Shown here in pieces: positions 56,775 to 64,000 of a stretch of DNA of 64,000 nt. The position numbers were made by a program, and so were the translations under genes. The stretch comes from Ignavibacteriales bacterium (GTDB taxonomy: Bacteria > Bacteroidota > Ignavibacteria > Ignavibacteriales > Ignavibacteriaceae): the NCBI GenBank assembly GCA_016700155.1, contig CP065001.1, forward strand, positions 1,736,001 to 1,800,000, written 5' to 3'. The notes under the pieces are model-generated. The model was not told the origin of the DNA. It searched no databases and saw only the letters and a program-made list of their open reading frames with translations. Each line of letters starts with the position of its first letter. The first letter of the stretch is position 1.

Positions 56775-57062
56775 ATGAAAATATTAATTTTATTATTAGT
56801 ATCGATTACATTGACATCTTGTTGTATGAATTGTGTCCTTTATAATGATAATACTGTAACTACAGAAGTTGAGAATAATATTTTCTTATTCGAATTTTCT
56901 CATAATTATTTTTGTCCCGATGAGAAATTGCAACCATTAGCATTAAATGAAATTTATGTGTTTATGAAACAACACGGTTATAAAACTTTTGAAGTTATCG
57001 ATAGTTATGATAACGAATATGTTGGAGGGATCTATTATTATAAAGTTAAGTTCAATCGATAA
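56775..57062 (+). CDS. Small lipoprotein, unknown function
   Basis: A 95-residue protein with a hydrophobic N-terminus and a cysteine cluster (TLTSCCMNC) that fits a lipobox. The rest is acidic and aromatic (NNIFLFEFSHNYF, GGIYYYKVKFNR). No family recognised. The in-frame TTG at 56757 is less likely than this ATG. It lies in the AT-rich accessory stretch. Confidence 0.55.
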   Translation: MKILILLLVSITLTSCCMNCVLYNDNTVTTEVENNIFLFEFSHNYFCPDEKLQPLALNEIYVFMKQHGYKTFEVIDSYDNEYVGGIYYYKVKFNR

Positions 57063-57209
57063 TTCTTCAATATTTTACTTTTTTTAAAACTTGCTAACCC
57101 GTGTCTCAACCTGAATGCCAGGTCAGGTTAGCGTTTTTAGATTTTTATAGTTTTAGTTTTTGTTTGGCATTTTGTTTTAAGTGTTCTTAATTAATTAAAG
57201 TTTTTACAG

Positions 57210-57243
57210 ACTGTGCTTGATGAAAAAGAAAACTAAGCACAGT
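57210..57243. repeat. 9-bp inverted repeat in the accessory stretch
   Basis: ACTGTGCTT and AAGCACAGT separated by 16 bases, between the two small lipoprotein genes. It may be a terminator-like or recombination-associated structure. No T run follows. Confidence 0.4.
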
Positions 57244-57313
57244 TTGTTAATCATTTGGCTTTTGTGTTTTAGATCGGCTTCCTTGTTACTGGCGGCGGGT
57301 TAGGCACAACGCC

Positions 57314-57785
57314 GTTATACCTAATTAAAAATATAATAGGTTAAATATGAAAATATTATTAAAAATTTGTGTTATTACTTTTAGTCTAGTAATGCTAATA
57401 CTTTTTTCATCATGTATGAATTTGAATCAAAATAAAGAGGTTGCTGAAAAAGCCATTCAAAAATTTCATGAAAATTTTAATAATCAAAGTTTTAATGAAA
57501 TATATAATAATTCGGACAAAGAATTTAAGTCAAAGACCTCAATAGAAGAATTTAATAAATTCATTAGTGTTGTTTATTCTAAACTTGGTCCACATATAAG
57601 TTCTGAGTCTAAGATGGTAAGTGTTACAACGGGTAATATGGATACTTATATTAGGGTTAATCAAATTACTAAATTCAAAAAAGGTAGTGGTGAAGAATTG
57701 TTCATCTTTAGCATGCATGATAAAAAACTATTACTTTTTAATTATAATATAAATTCAAAAGACTTAATTATTAATTAGGTATAAC
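57314..57785. repeat. 15-bp inverted repeats bracketing a lipoprotein gene
   Basis: GTTATACCTAATTAA at 57314-57328 and its exact complement TTAATTAGGTATAAC at 57771-57785. The lipoprotein gene lies between them, with its stop codon in the right arm. Just outside the left arm, GCGGGTTA (57295-57302) also complements TAACCCGC (57782-57789), and GTTAGGC fits the attC core pattern GTTRRRY. This suggests a recombined gene-cassette unit, but a full attC fold is not demonstrated. Confidence 0.5.
57347..57778 (+). CDS. Lipoprotein with DUF4019/DUF3887-like body, in a cassette-like unit
   Basis: A 143-residue protein: lipobox (LFSSC), then EVAEKAIQKFHENFNNQSFNEIYNNSDKEFKS split by helices, and VTTGNMDTYIRVNQITKFKKGSGEELFIF as a beta sheet. 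The layout resembles small NTF2-like or DUF4019-type lipoproteins; the assignment is loose. It is more AT-rich than the neighbouring core genes. Its stop lies inside the right inverted repeat. Confidence 0.55.
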   Translation: MKILLKICVITFSLVMLILFSSCMNLNQNKEVAEKAIQKFHENFNNQSFNEIYNNSDKEFKSKTSIEEFNKFISVVYSKLGPHISSESKMVSVTTGNMDTYIRVNQITKFKKGSGEELFIFSMHDKKLLLFNYNINSKDLIIN

Positions 57786-58084
57786 CCGCAACTGCTAATG
57801 ATCTCATTGTTGTAGTTGAGGAGAAGGGGTAAGTCCAAAACGTTTAGCTTGTTCCCACCATTGTCGGGCAAGTGTGCAGGTACTTTAGTTGTCTTTCTTT
57901 TCATGGAGTGATGGCTCTGCCAGATTTTTTGTTCGTATTGTTTAAGACCTTCCTCAACAAACTCAATACCCTTAGTCATAACATTGTAGAAGATAACAGC
58001 AATCTTTTCCAGCGAGTGATATTCCTCTCGCAGCAGATTTAATAGCGTCTGGAGAACCGCTGCGGAATTCAGACTGAGTATTTA
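57764..58084 (-). pseudogene. Possible transposase C-terminal remnant
   Basis: The minus-strand frame from 58084 reads SAAVLQTLLNLL, EKIAVIFYNV, MTKGIEFVEEGLKQYEQK before losing similarity. The segment has the feel of the C-terminal end of a transposase, but no family is proven. There is no start codon for the visible similarity and no intact upstream part. Confidence 0.3.
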
Positions 58085-58175
58085 GTAAAATGGTAATAAC
58101 TATTCTGGCATTACTCTTATATCATGCTTAAATTAAAACAGAAATCAGATTCATTTATTGAAAAAGGAAATTATA
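57779..58175. other. Region without an intact gene
   Basis: The 397 bases between the cassette-like lipoprotein and the small membrane protein hold only the possible transposase remnant on the minus strand. I see no RNA gene or terminator with a T run. Confidence 0.6.
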
Positions 58176-58328
58176 ATGTATATAGGATTGTGGGCATTTT
58201 TAAGTATATGTGTGGTTGCCGGAATTCTTATGGTGATAGTGGTACTCTTCCTGAATCATAAAAAATCAATGAAACAAATGGAATTGGAAGAATTAAGACT
58301 AAGAACATCAACCAAGAAATCTGAGTGA
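58176..58328 (+). CDS. 50-residue single-span membrane protein
   Basis: A small frame with a ribosome-binding site (AAAAAGGAAA, 6 bases upstream). It encodes MYIGLWAFLS, then ICVVAGILMVIVVLFL as a transmembrane helix, then NHKKSMKQMELEELRLRTST, a charged amphipathic helix likely cytoplasmic. No family named. The clear RBS, hydrophobic span and helix pattern favour a real gene over chance. Confidence 0.6.
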   Translation: MYIGLWAFLSICVVAGILMVIVVLFLNHKKSMKQMELEELRLRTSTKKSE

Positions 58329-58558
58329 GATGATTCATAACGGCTTTACCCTTAGCCGACGACCATAACTATATTATCTTCTAGAACGATAGCCTGGTTA
58401 ATCAAAAGCAAAACATGCTTAGCTTTTTACACAAACATTTTATGCTGCAAACTTCTTCAGCAAGATGGGGCAGAATAATATTAAGGCTTCTTTCAACTCA
58501 GCACATATCTTTAGTTTTACATTAGTCATATGGATCACTATCCCACAAGGATAAAAGC

Positions 58559-59728
58559 TTAATTAGTTGCAGTACCTTTCTTCTCCTTGTCAATTTCATT
58601 GTTAACAGATGAAAGAAATTTGGCGAAAGCAAATTGTCGCTCGTTGCTATCAGCCTCAGGCCACTCACTGTTTACTGCAATTACCAGCTGCCTTGAAGGA
58701 TCCACATGGATTCTCTGTCCATAGATCCCCAATGCATCAAAACTATAGCCGTTAAAAATCCACCATCCGTATCCATAACCTCCGCCAGGCCATATCGGCA
58801 CTTGTATTTTGGTTGCGGTTTCTAACCAGTCATTTGGTAGAATTGATGTTTCGTCAATGCGTCCGCCTTCAAGAACAAACTGTCCGAACCTGGCGAAATC
58901 ACGGAGCGTCATTTGGAGGCAGCATCCTGCCAATTCCTGACCGGTTCGATCGAGCCTCCAGGTTGCATTCTTCTCCATACCGTAAGGAATCCAGATCTTG
59001 GAAGAAAGGTAGTTGGATAATGTTTGATGAGTAGCCGAGCTTACAACTACACCCAGCAGATGAGTTTCACCTGTACTGTACAAAAATTTCTTGCCGGGTT
59101 CTGCATCGGCAGGCAGACGTCGCATGTAATTAACTGTTGCATTTAAACCCGGCTCAATCGGATCTGTAGAAAATCTTGCAATGTCACCATTCGGATCAGT
59201 ATAGTCCTCACTCCATCGAATACCTGTAGTCATCGTGAGGAGATGGCGGATCTTCACACTATCATAAGCACTCCCTTTTAAATCAGGGATGTATTCAGTA
59301 ACGTAGTCATTAACACTTTTAATGTCGCCATCCCTGATGGCAGCTCCCACAAGTGTGCTTGTCACAGACTTTGCAACAGAAAGTGAAGACCATAGGTTCG
59401 ATTCACTGTGTCCACGAGCGTAGCGTTCCAACCGGATTTTTCCATCCTGTAGAATAAGTAAGCCGGCTACATTCTGTTCTCTCATAAAATTTTTAAGCTC
59501 ATTTTCTTTTTCTCCGCCTGGGTTAAATACGGCAAATGGTAATCCCTGCGAAAGTTTGTGTACTTTGTTTCCATTCGGCACTTCACGCTCTTCATGTTTC
59601 CAATTGGATGAGTTATTCGACAGTGTATCCGGTTTAGTGTTCTCCTGTGCAAGAGAAAATGAAGTCGAGATAAGTATAATTACTGGTACAAAAATTCTTA
59701 GGAAGAACGAGGGAACTTGTTTATGCAT
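58559..59728 (-). CDS. Serine hydrolase of the class C beta-lactamase fold, exported
   Basis: A 389-residue protein with signal peptide (TSFSLAQ). It has the S-x-x-K motif S117-V-A-K120, a YST motif near residue 217 (FLYSTGETHLLG) as the Tyr of the active site, and an HVDPSRQL segment toward the end. These enzymes act as esterases, peptidases or lactamases on cell-wall or other amides; the substrate is not known. It stands alone. Confidence 0.85.
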   Translation of the reverse strand: MHKQVPSFFLRIFVPVIILISTSFSLAQENTKPDTLSNNSSNWKHEEREVPNGNKVHKLSQGLPFAVFNPGGEKENELKNFMREQNVAGLLILQDGKIRLERYARGHSESNLWSSLSVAKSVTSTLVGAAIRDGDIKSVNDYVTEYIPDLKGSAYDSVKIRHLLTMTTGIRWSEDYTDPNGDIARFSTDPIEPGLNATVNYMRRLPADAEPGKKFLYSTGETHLLGVVVSSATHQTLSNYLSSKIWIPYGMEKNATWRLDRTGQELAGCCLQMTLRDFARFGQFVLEGGRIDETSILPNDWLETATKIQVPIWPGGGYGYGWWIFNGYSFDALGIYGQRIHVDPSRQLVIAVNSEWPEADSNERQFAFAKFLSSVNNEIDKEKKGTATN

Positions 59729-60005
59729 GATTTGACAACTCCTTTTTAGTTATATAAACTAACATTAAACTATACTCAAGCCATATTTGTGTGAAATGAC
59801 TTCCTACATTTTATTTTTTTTGAAACTACAATTTTTTTAGCATAATCTAAAATATTTATATAGCTTATAACTGATAAAGAATGAATATGTGAGAGTTAAA
59901 TAATTTACCAGTAAAAAAACATTCATGATATAATTGTATCACGTGTGTATTATTTCCATGGTATAATTGCAGAAAAAATTTTTAACAAAAAGAGTTTTGC
60001 ACTTA

Positions 60006-60599
60006 ATGCTCAAATCTCCTTTCGTAATAGCACAACTTACTGCGAATGCAATTTCAATTATTGGACTTCTTTTCTTTGGTTGGAATATTGGAGACATACT
60101 CCTCATATTTTGGGTTGAAGCTGTAATCATTTGCTTTTTTACTCTGCTGATGATGGGTGTAGTTGAACGATGGAAGTTTATTTTTAAGGGTCCTTTCGTT
60201 GTATTTATATTTGCATACGTTTTGCTTGTTCTGTTAGCATTCGTTGAAGGAGTATCAACTGAAATTACTAAAGAATTGACAGGTACTTATCCTAAACGTG
60301 ACTATCTTGAAATGACAATCGGACTGTTGCCTGCGATAGCCTCATTCCTTATAAGTCACGGTATAGCTTTCGTATTGGATTTTATGGGTAAGCAACATTA
60401 TAAGTCTATTGATTCCTCTGACATAGCGGCAAGGTTTTTAAGGGAATTAATTCCGCTCGGTTCAGCAGCAATCACTTCGGTATTTATAATCGCGGTTTTT
60501 GGAAACTATGTGTACCTGTTTGTTATTGCACTTCTAGTAAAGATTGCTTTCGATATGCTGGTGCAGTTAGAGGACAAATTAAGGCGTGGTCGGGGTTAA
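60006..60599 (+). CDS. DUF6498-type membrane protein
   Basis: About 197 residues with five or six hydrophobic spans. The N-terminal block VIAQLTANAISIIGLLFFGWNIGDILLIFWVEAVII matches the start of the DUF6498 family. Function unknown. An in-frame TTG at 59967 would add 13 residues; neither start has a strong ribosome-binding site. Confidence 0.65.
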   Translation: MLKSPFVIAQLTANAISIIGLLFFGWNIGDILLIFWVEAVIICFFTLLMMGVVERWKFIFKGPFVVFIFAYVLLVLLAFVEGVSTEITKELTGTYPKRDYLEMTIGLLPAIASFLISHGIAFVLDFMGKQHYKSIDSSDIAARFLRELIPLGSAAITSVFIIAVFGNYVYLFVIALLVKIAFDMLVQLEDKLRRGRG

Positions 60600-60760
60600 A
60601 AATAGTTGGTAAATTAAAAACAAGTATCATAGTTCTTTGTCCCGAATCTGAAAGACCTGAATACGCTGGCAATTTGTGTTTGTTAAGTTGATAGATGAGT
60701 CAGTAAAAGGAAAATCAATACAACAAATAGTTTTTTAAATTAGCGAAGAAGGAAAAAAGT

Positions 60761-61312
60761 ATGAGTCACCTAAAAATCATTATCAGCATACTCTTAATAA
60801 CATTTATTAATCCTGGTTTTGCACAGAATGAAGTTCCTGTACCACAAAAACTTGAATGGGAAGGATTCCGGAACGTGATTGCACAAACAGGAAATCTATT
60901 TATCAGCGGTCAACCGGATGAAAACGCATTCCGAAAACTTAAGGATGAGGGAGTAACAACAATAATTAATCTGCGTACCGAACAGGAAATGGCTAACAGG
61001 GATTATGTTCCTTTTGATGAAAAACAATTGCTGGATGAGTTAGGATTAAAGTATGTACATATTCCTTTGGGCGGGAATGACACACCTTATAACCGCGAGG
61101 CACTAACAAAGTTCACAGAAGAATATGAAAAAGCAGATGGAAAAGTTTTATTGCATTGTACAGTCGCATGGAGAGCCAGTCATATGTGGGCTGCATACCT
61201 GATAGAGTATAAAAAATACTCACCGGCAAAAGCAATTGAGTATGCGAAGATGATCAACTTTGGTGAGTTACCGCTTGAAGGATTACTTGGCAGGAAATTA
61301 ATTTTAGAATAA
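60761..61312 (+). CDS. Exported DUF442/tyrosine-phosphatase-like protein
   Basis: A 183-residue protein with signal peptide (INPGFAQ). It shows the DUF442 pattern: FISGQPDENAFRKLKDEGVTTIINLRTEQEM in blocks, and the catalytic loop LLHCTVAWRAS with C133 and R138 (C-x4-R). This loop resembles protein tyrosine phosphatases. Its natural substrate is unknown. Ribosome-binding site AAGAAGGAAA lies upstream. Confidence 0.8.
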   Translation: MSHLKIIISILLITFINPGFAQNEVPVPQKLEWEGFRNVIAQTGNLFISGQPDENAFRKLKDEGVTTIINLRTEQEMANRDYVPFDEKQLLDELGLKYVHIPLGGNDTPYNREALTKFTEEYEKADGKVLLHCTVAWRASHMWAAYLIEYKKYSPAKAIEYAKMINFGELPLEGLLGRKLILE

Positions 61313-61499
61313 TGACCATGCTTTTGCTGTCTGTATGAATCCAACCTTGTTTGAAAATAAAGTCAGGCTGCACCTTTAAAGTAATCGAAATTAGTTGTTA
61401 TTTGTAGTGTGGTTTTGGATTGTTTACCAGCCAGTTAAAACAGGTTTCGCCAGAAGATAAAAATTTGTCTTCATAGTAAAAAATCGGAGGGAGAAAAAA

Positions 61500-62228
61500 A
61501 TGATTACTGTTAAATCTGTTAAAGAATGTGTCCAAAAGATTAATAGCAGGGATACGTTCATATTTCTGATGATGGTTTTTGCGGGCGATCTTTTCTACTT
61601 TATAATTCATACATATAATGTTTTGGGCCCAAGAAATCCGTTGTTCCATATCGGCACGGATGGTGGTTATCCTGAATTCTATCAGTACGTGAAATTTTTC
61701 TGGATATCAATTCTGCTCATTTATATTGCTAAGAAAAAAAAATCATACGGATATTTTTCCTGGGCACTTCTGTTCCTGTATTTTATGCTGGATGACTCAC
61801 TGCAATTTCATGAAAGCGGCGGAAGATTTTTCGAAATGAATTTTCAGTTTACCCCGCCTTTGGGAATGGAATTAAGAAATTTTGGTGAACTTGTTGAAAC
61901 CGCCATTGCAGGACTAATAATTTTTGTCCCGCTATTCATTGCTTATAAAAAGGGAAAAGACAATTTCAGAAAAGTTTCACATGACATTATAGTACTGATC
62001 GGGCTTTTATTATTTTGCGGAATGGTGATCGATGAATTAAACGAGATGCTCGTCTCTTCAATTCGCGCATTTAATTATGTGCTTGTTATGCTTGAAGACG
62101 GCGGTGAGATGTTATCTACTTCACTGATAACCTGGTATGTTTTCTGGGTTGCAACAAGGGATCCAAAAGATGAGATATTTTTGTTTGAATGCATTCGTAA
62201 TTCATCAAAGAAAAAAAATAGCGCTTAA
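61500..62228 (+). CDS. Polytopic membrane protein, tandem copy 1 (unknown family)
   Basis: A 242-residue protein with about six spans, not recognised. It shares with the next gene the motifs FLYFMLDDSLQFHESGG, F-x-F-x-PP, NFGEL, Y-x-KG-x-x-x-FRK and LEDGGEML. The acidic and histidine residues sit in or near membrane spans, a pattern that can bind metal; this is inference. A strong GGAGGGAG ribosome-binding site precedes its ATG. Confidence 0.75.
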   Translation: MITVKSVKECVQKINSRDTFIFLMMVFAGDLFYFIIHTYNVLGPRNPLFHIGTDGGYPEFYQYVKFFWISILLIYIAKKKKSYGYFSWALLFLYFMLDDSLQFHESGGRFFEMNFQFTPPLGMELRNFGELVETAIAGLIIFVPLFIAYKKGKDNFRKVSHDIIVLIGLLLFCGMVIDELNEMLVSSIRAFNYVLVMLEDGGEMLSTSLITWYVFWVATRDPKDEIFLFECIRNSSKKKNSA

Positions 62229-62231
62229 TAG

Positions 62232-62972
62232 ATGCATAATACAAAAGAATCTTCACTGAAAGATAAATTGCAGTTTATCTTCGATCGGAATTCTGTCATT
62301 TTTCTAGTGATGCTTCTTTTGGCGGATGTATTTTATTTCGGGATACATGTAGCTGCCGGCTACGGTCAGCAAAAATCAATTTATCACCTAGCTTCTGATG
62401 GTGGATTGGCAGAATTTTATAAATATCTCAAGTATATCTGGATTAGTCTCTTAATCATTTACATTTCTGTAAAAAAAAGATCATTCAGTTACGTTACTCT
62501 GTCATTTATTTTTCTTTACATGTTCCTGGATGATGCACTGATGCTGCATGAACATGGAGGAAACCTTTTAAACTCTACTTTTACGTTTATTCCTCCGTAT
62601 GAAATCGGGCACAGGGATTTCGGGGAATTAATTTTTCTTGCACTGATGTTATTAATGATTCTCATCCCGGTCTATCTCACTTACAGAAAAGGCTCCCCGT
62701 ATTTTAGAAAATTTTGTGCTGATATATTTATTCTGCTTGCGTTAATGCTGGCGGGAGTATTTTGTATGGATTCACTCAGTAAGTTTTTCGAAAAGGGTGA
62801 TGGTATTTTAACTTTGATCTTCACTTCTGCAAGAGATGGCGGTGATATGGTTTTTTCAAGTGTGATCAACGCTTATCTTTATGCAAGAGCAACTTCAAAG
62901 GATCAAAATTATTTTTTAGTTGACTTCATACCATTAATATTCAGGAGAAGAATCTTTAAAGACGAGGGTTAA
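62232..62972 (+). CDS. Polytopic membrane protein, tandem copy 2 (unknown family)
   Basis: A 246-residue paralogue beginning 3 bases after copy 1. Shared blocks: FLYMFLDDALMLHEHGG, FTFIPP, RDFGEL, YRKGSPYFRK, ARDGGDM. Identity is moderate, so the duplication is not recent or the copies have specialised. A shadow on the minus strand near 62700 is ignored. Confidence 0.75.
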   Translation: MHNTKESSLKDKLQFIFDRNSVIFLVMLLLADVFYFGIHVAAGYGQQKSIYHLASDGGLAEFYKYLKYIWISLLIIYISVKKRSFSYVTLSFIFLYMFLDDALMLHEHGGNLLNSTFTFIPPYEIGHRDFGELIFLALMLLMILIPVYLTYRKGSPYFRKFCADIFILLALMLAGVFCMDSLSKFFEKGDGILTLIFTSARDGGDMVFSSVINAYLYARATSKDQNYFLVDFIPLIFRRRIFKDEG

Positions 62973-63032
62973 AATAATTTCTGTAGAATAATCATGAATT
63001 AAAATTGTTAATTGTAGTTAGGGGGTAGAAAA

Positions 63033-63884
63033 ATGAAAAAATATTTAGCAGCATATCTGTTCTTTTCACTGTCTTGCATAAGTTTTGCGCAGCATTTCGA
63101 TCTTCAGTTTTTGCCTGATAATAACACTCAGCTAGGAATTAAATTTCAGAGACCCTTCTATAAAGTGGACTATGGTAACTTCTCATTCATGATGAATAAT
63201 TTTAATCTATATGCTAACATACCGGTTAGCAACAGACTAAACCTTTATGTAAACATTCCAGTCACTCAATTAAAAAGTGAATTCAATATTCCTGTACCCG
63301 GATATAATACTGATTCGGAAAGAATTGGAACAGGTAATATTTATTTTGGCATTCAAGCAAATTTTAGATTTGAGAATGAAAGAAAACTGATCATGACATT
63401 CGGAACTTACCTGTCCTCAAGCGATGAATTAATGTTTGGGGCATTACCCCCTAATTTTTATGAAATTGCATTCTTCGTACCCTATTCACTAAATCTCAAT
63501 TATAATTTTGCCTATCATCAAATCAGTGAATCAGGATTTGGCTATGCTGTGGAATACGGAAATAATATTTTCATTCCCTATGAGGGATGGAAATCTGAGT
63601 TAGATGTTTATATGAACTACGGAATTAATCTGCACTATACTTTAGACAAATTAACAACAGCGGTTGAATTGATAGGTACAGGATTTTTGGCAACCGAAGA
63701 ACGATGGTATCGTAATAAATTTTTTAATATGCTGAATTTCGGTTTTCAATGGAGGGAAGGTTTGTGGACGCCAGAAGTATTTTATAAAATACATTTAAAA
63801 AAAAGTATTAGAGAGTTAATAGATGGAGTACTCAGCATAGGAATTAGAATACAATTTGATACTCCTGAATACAATAGTAACTAA
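63033..63884 (+). CDS. Outer-membrane beta-barrel protein, unknown
   Basis: A 283-residue protein with signal peptide (LSCISFAQ) and repeated amphipathic strands (LNLYVNIPV, GTGNIYFGIQANFRFE, LNYNFAYHQ, LLNFGFQWRE-like). The end GIRIQFDTPEYNSN follows a final strand. No family recognised. It follows the tandem membrane proteins by 60 bases on the same strand, so it may belong to the same unit. Confidence 0.7.
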   Translation: MKKYLAAYLFFSLSCISFAQHFDLQFLPDNNTQLGIKFQRPFYKVDYGNFSFMMNNFNLYANIPVSNRLNLYVNIPVTQLKSEFNIPVPGYNTDSERIGTGNIYFGIQANFRFENERKLIMTFGTYLSSSDELMFGALPPNFYEIAFFVPYSLNLNYNFAYHQISESGFGYAVEYGNNIFIPYEGWKSELDVYMNYGINLHYTLDKLTTAVELIGTGFLATEERWYRNKFFNMLNFGFQWREGLWTPEVFYKIHLKKSIRELIDGVLSIGIRIQFDTPEYNSN

Positions 63885-63899
63885 ATAAAGGGTAGAGGT

Positions 63900-64000
63900 A
63901 TGAATAAATTATTTTTCTTAAGTCTTTTAGTCGGTTTAAGTTCGGGATTTTTAAATTCTCAGACTTACAACCTTCAAACAATTCCTACTAACAAAACACT
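63900..64000 (+). CDS. Start of an exported protein (cut by window end)
   Basis: The first 33 codons only: MNKLFFLSLLVGLSSGFLNS forms a signal peptide, followed by QTYNLQTIPTN. It lies 15 bases after the barrel gene, with a GGGTAGAGG ribosome-binding site. Function cannot be judged. Confidence 0.7.
   Translation, partial: MNKLFFLSLLVGLSSGFLNSQTYNLQTIPTNKT

Noticed and set aside
1..64000. CRISPR arrays, rRNA, riboswitches, prophage
   Set aside because: No regularly spaced repeats, rRNA segments, recognisable aptamers or phage gene clusters were found on either strand.

Overview
The window looks like chromosomal DNA of a member of the Ignavibacteria (Bacteroidota/Chlorobi group). It is AT-rich and encodes type IX secretion parts (SprA, PorX). 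Several exported proteins end in the 'YPNPFNP' beta-sandwich sorting domain typical of that lineage. Other lineage marks are OstA-like LPS export genes, a TonB-dependent receptor with a carboxypeptidase-like regulatory domain, and a TTG-N20-TAnnTTT-type promoter before the tRNA. No complete insertion sequence, prophage, rRNA operon or CRISPR array is visible. The placement is inferred from gene content, not from a marker phylogeny.

Layout. (1) 1-9.8 kb: 3' part of sprA, then porX, tsaE, tsaB and a DUF1573 protein in a tight chain. (2) 9.8-13 kb: accD and panC on the plus strand facing birA-coaX on the minus strand, a fatty-acid/biotin/CoA neighbourhood. panC appears to start at ATT. (3) 13-16.2 kb: heat-shock block hsp20-dnaK-hsp20. 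(4) 16.3-20.4 kb: membrane acyltransferase, ruvB, M1-family peptidase. (5) 20.4-30 kb: phosphorus uptake: phnDCE-type transporter, a Pho-box-like repeat, then pstS-pstC-pstA-pstB-phoU. PstC and PstA are the long forms with large extracytoplasmic insertions, and pstC appears to start at CTG. (6) 30-35 kb, minus strand: PIG-L deacetylase, a 41-residue single-span protein, a sodium:solute symporter and a TetR regulator, the first three tightly coupled. (7) 35-40.4 kb: kdsA, an unknown gene, kdsD, lptC, lptA/ostA-like and lptB, an operon for Kdo and LPS export.

(8) 40.4-53.5 kb: endonuclease/phosphatase family protein, tRNA(CAT), a T9SS cargo protein, a GH128-like lipoprotein, a TPR/SpoIIE phosphatase, small envelope proteins, a TonB-dependent receptor, two tandem anchor-less TonB-C proteins, and a Fic protein preceded by two operator-like palindromes 40 bp apart. 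(9) 53.5-58.5 kb: a dispersed-repeat-like element, a T9SS-sorted M1 aminopeptidase, then a gene-poor AT-rich accessory stretch. This stretch holds two small lipoproteins (one bracketed by a 15-bp inverted repeat), a possible transposase remnant and a 50-residue membrane protein. (10) 58.5-64 kb: class C beta-lactamase-like serine hydrolase, DUF6498 membrane protein, DUF442-type phosphatase, two tandem paralogous membrane proteins of unknown function, an outer-membrane protein and the start of another exported protein cut by the window edge.

The best candidates for something undescribed are the operator pair before fic, the two non-canonical start codons, the small symporter partner, the tandem LDD/HE membrane proteins, and the cassette-like lipoprotein segment.
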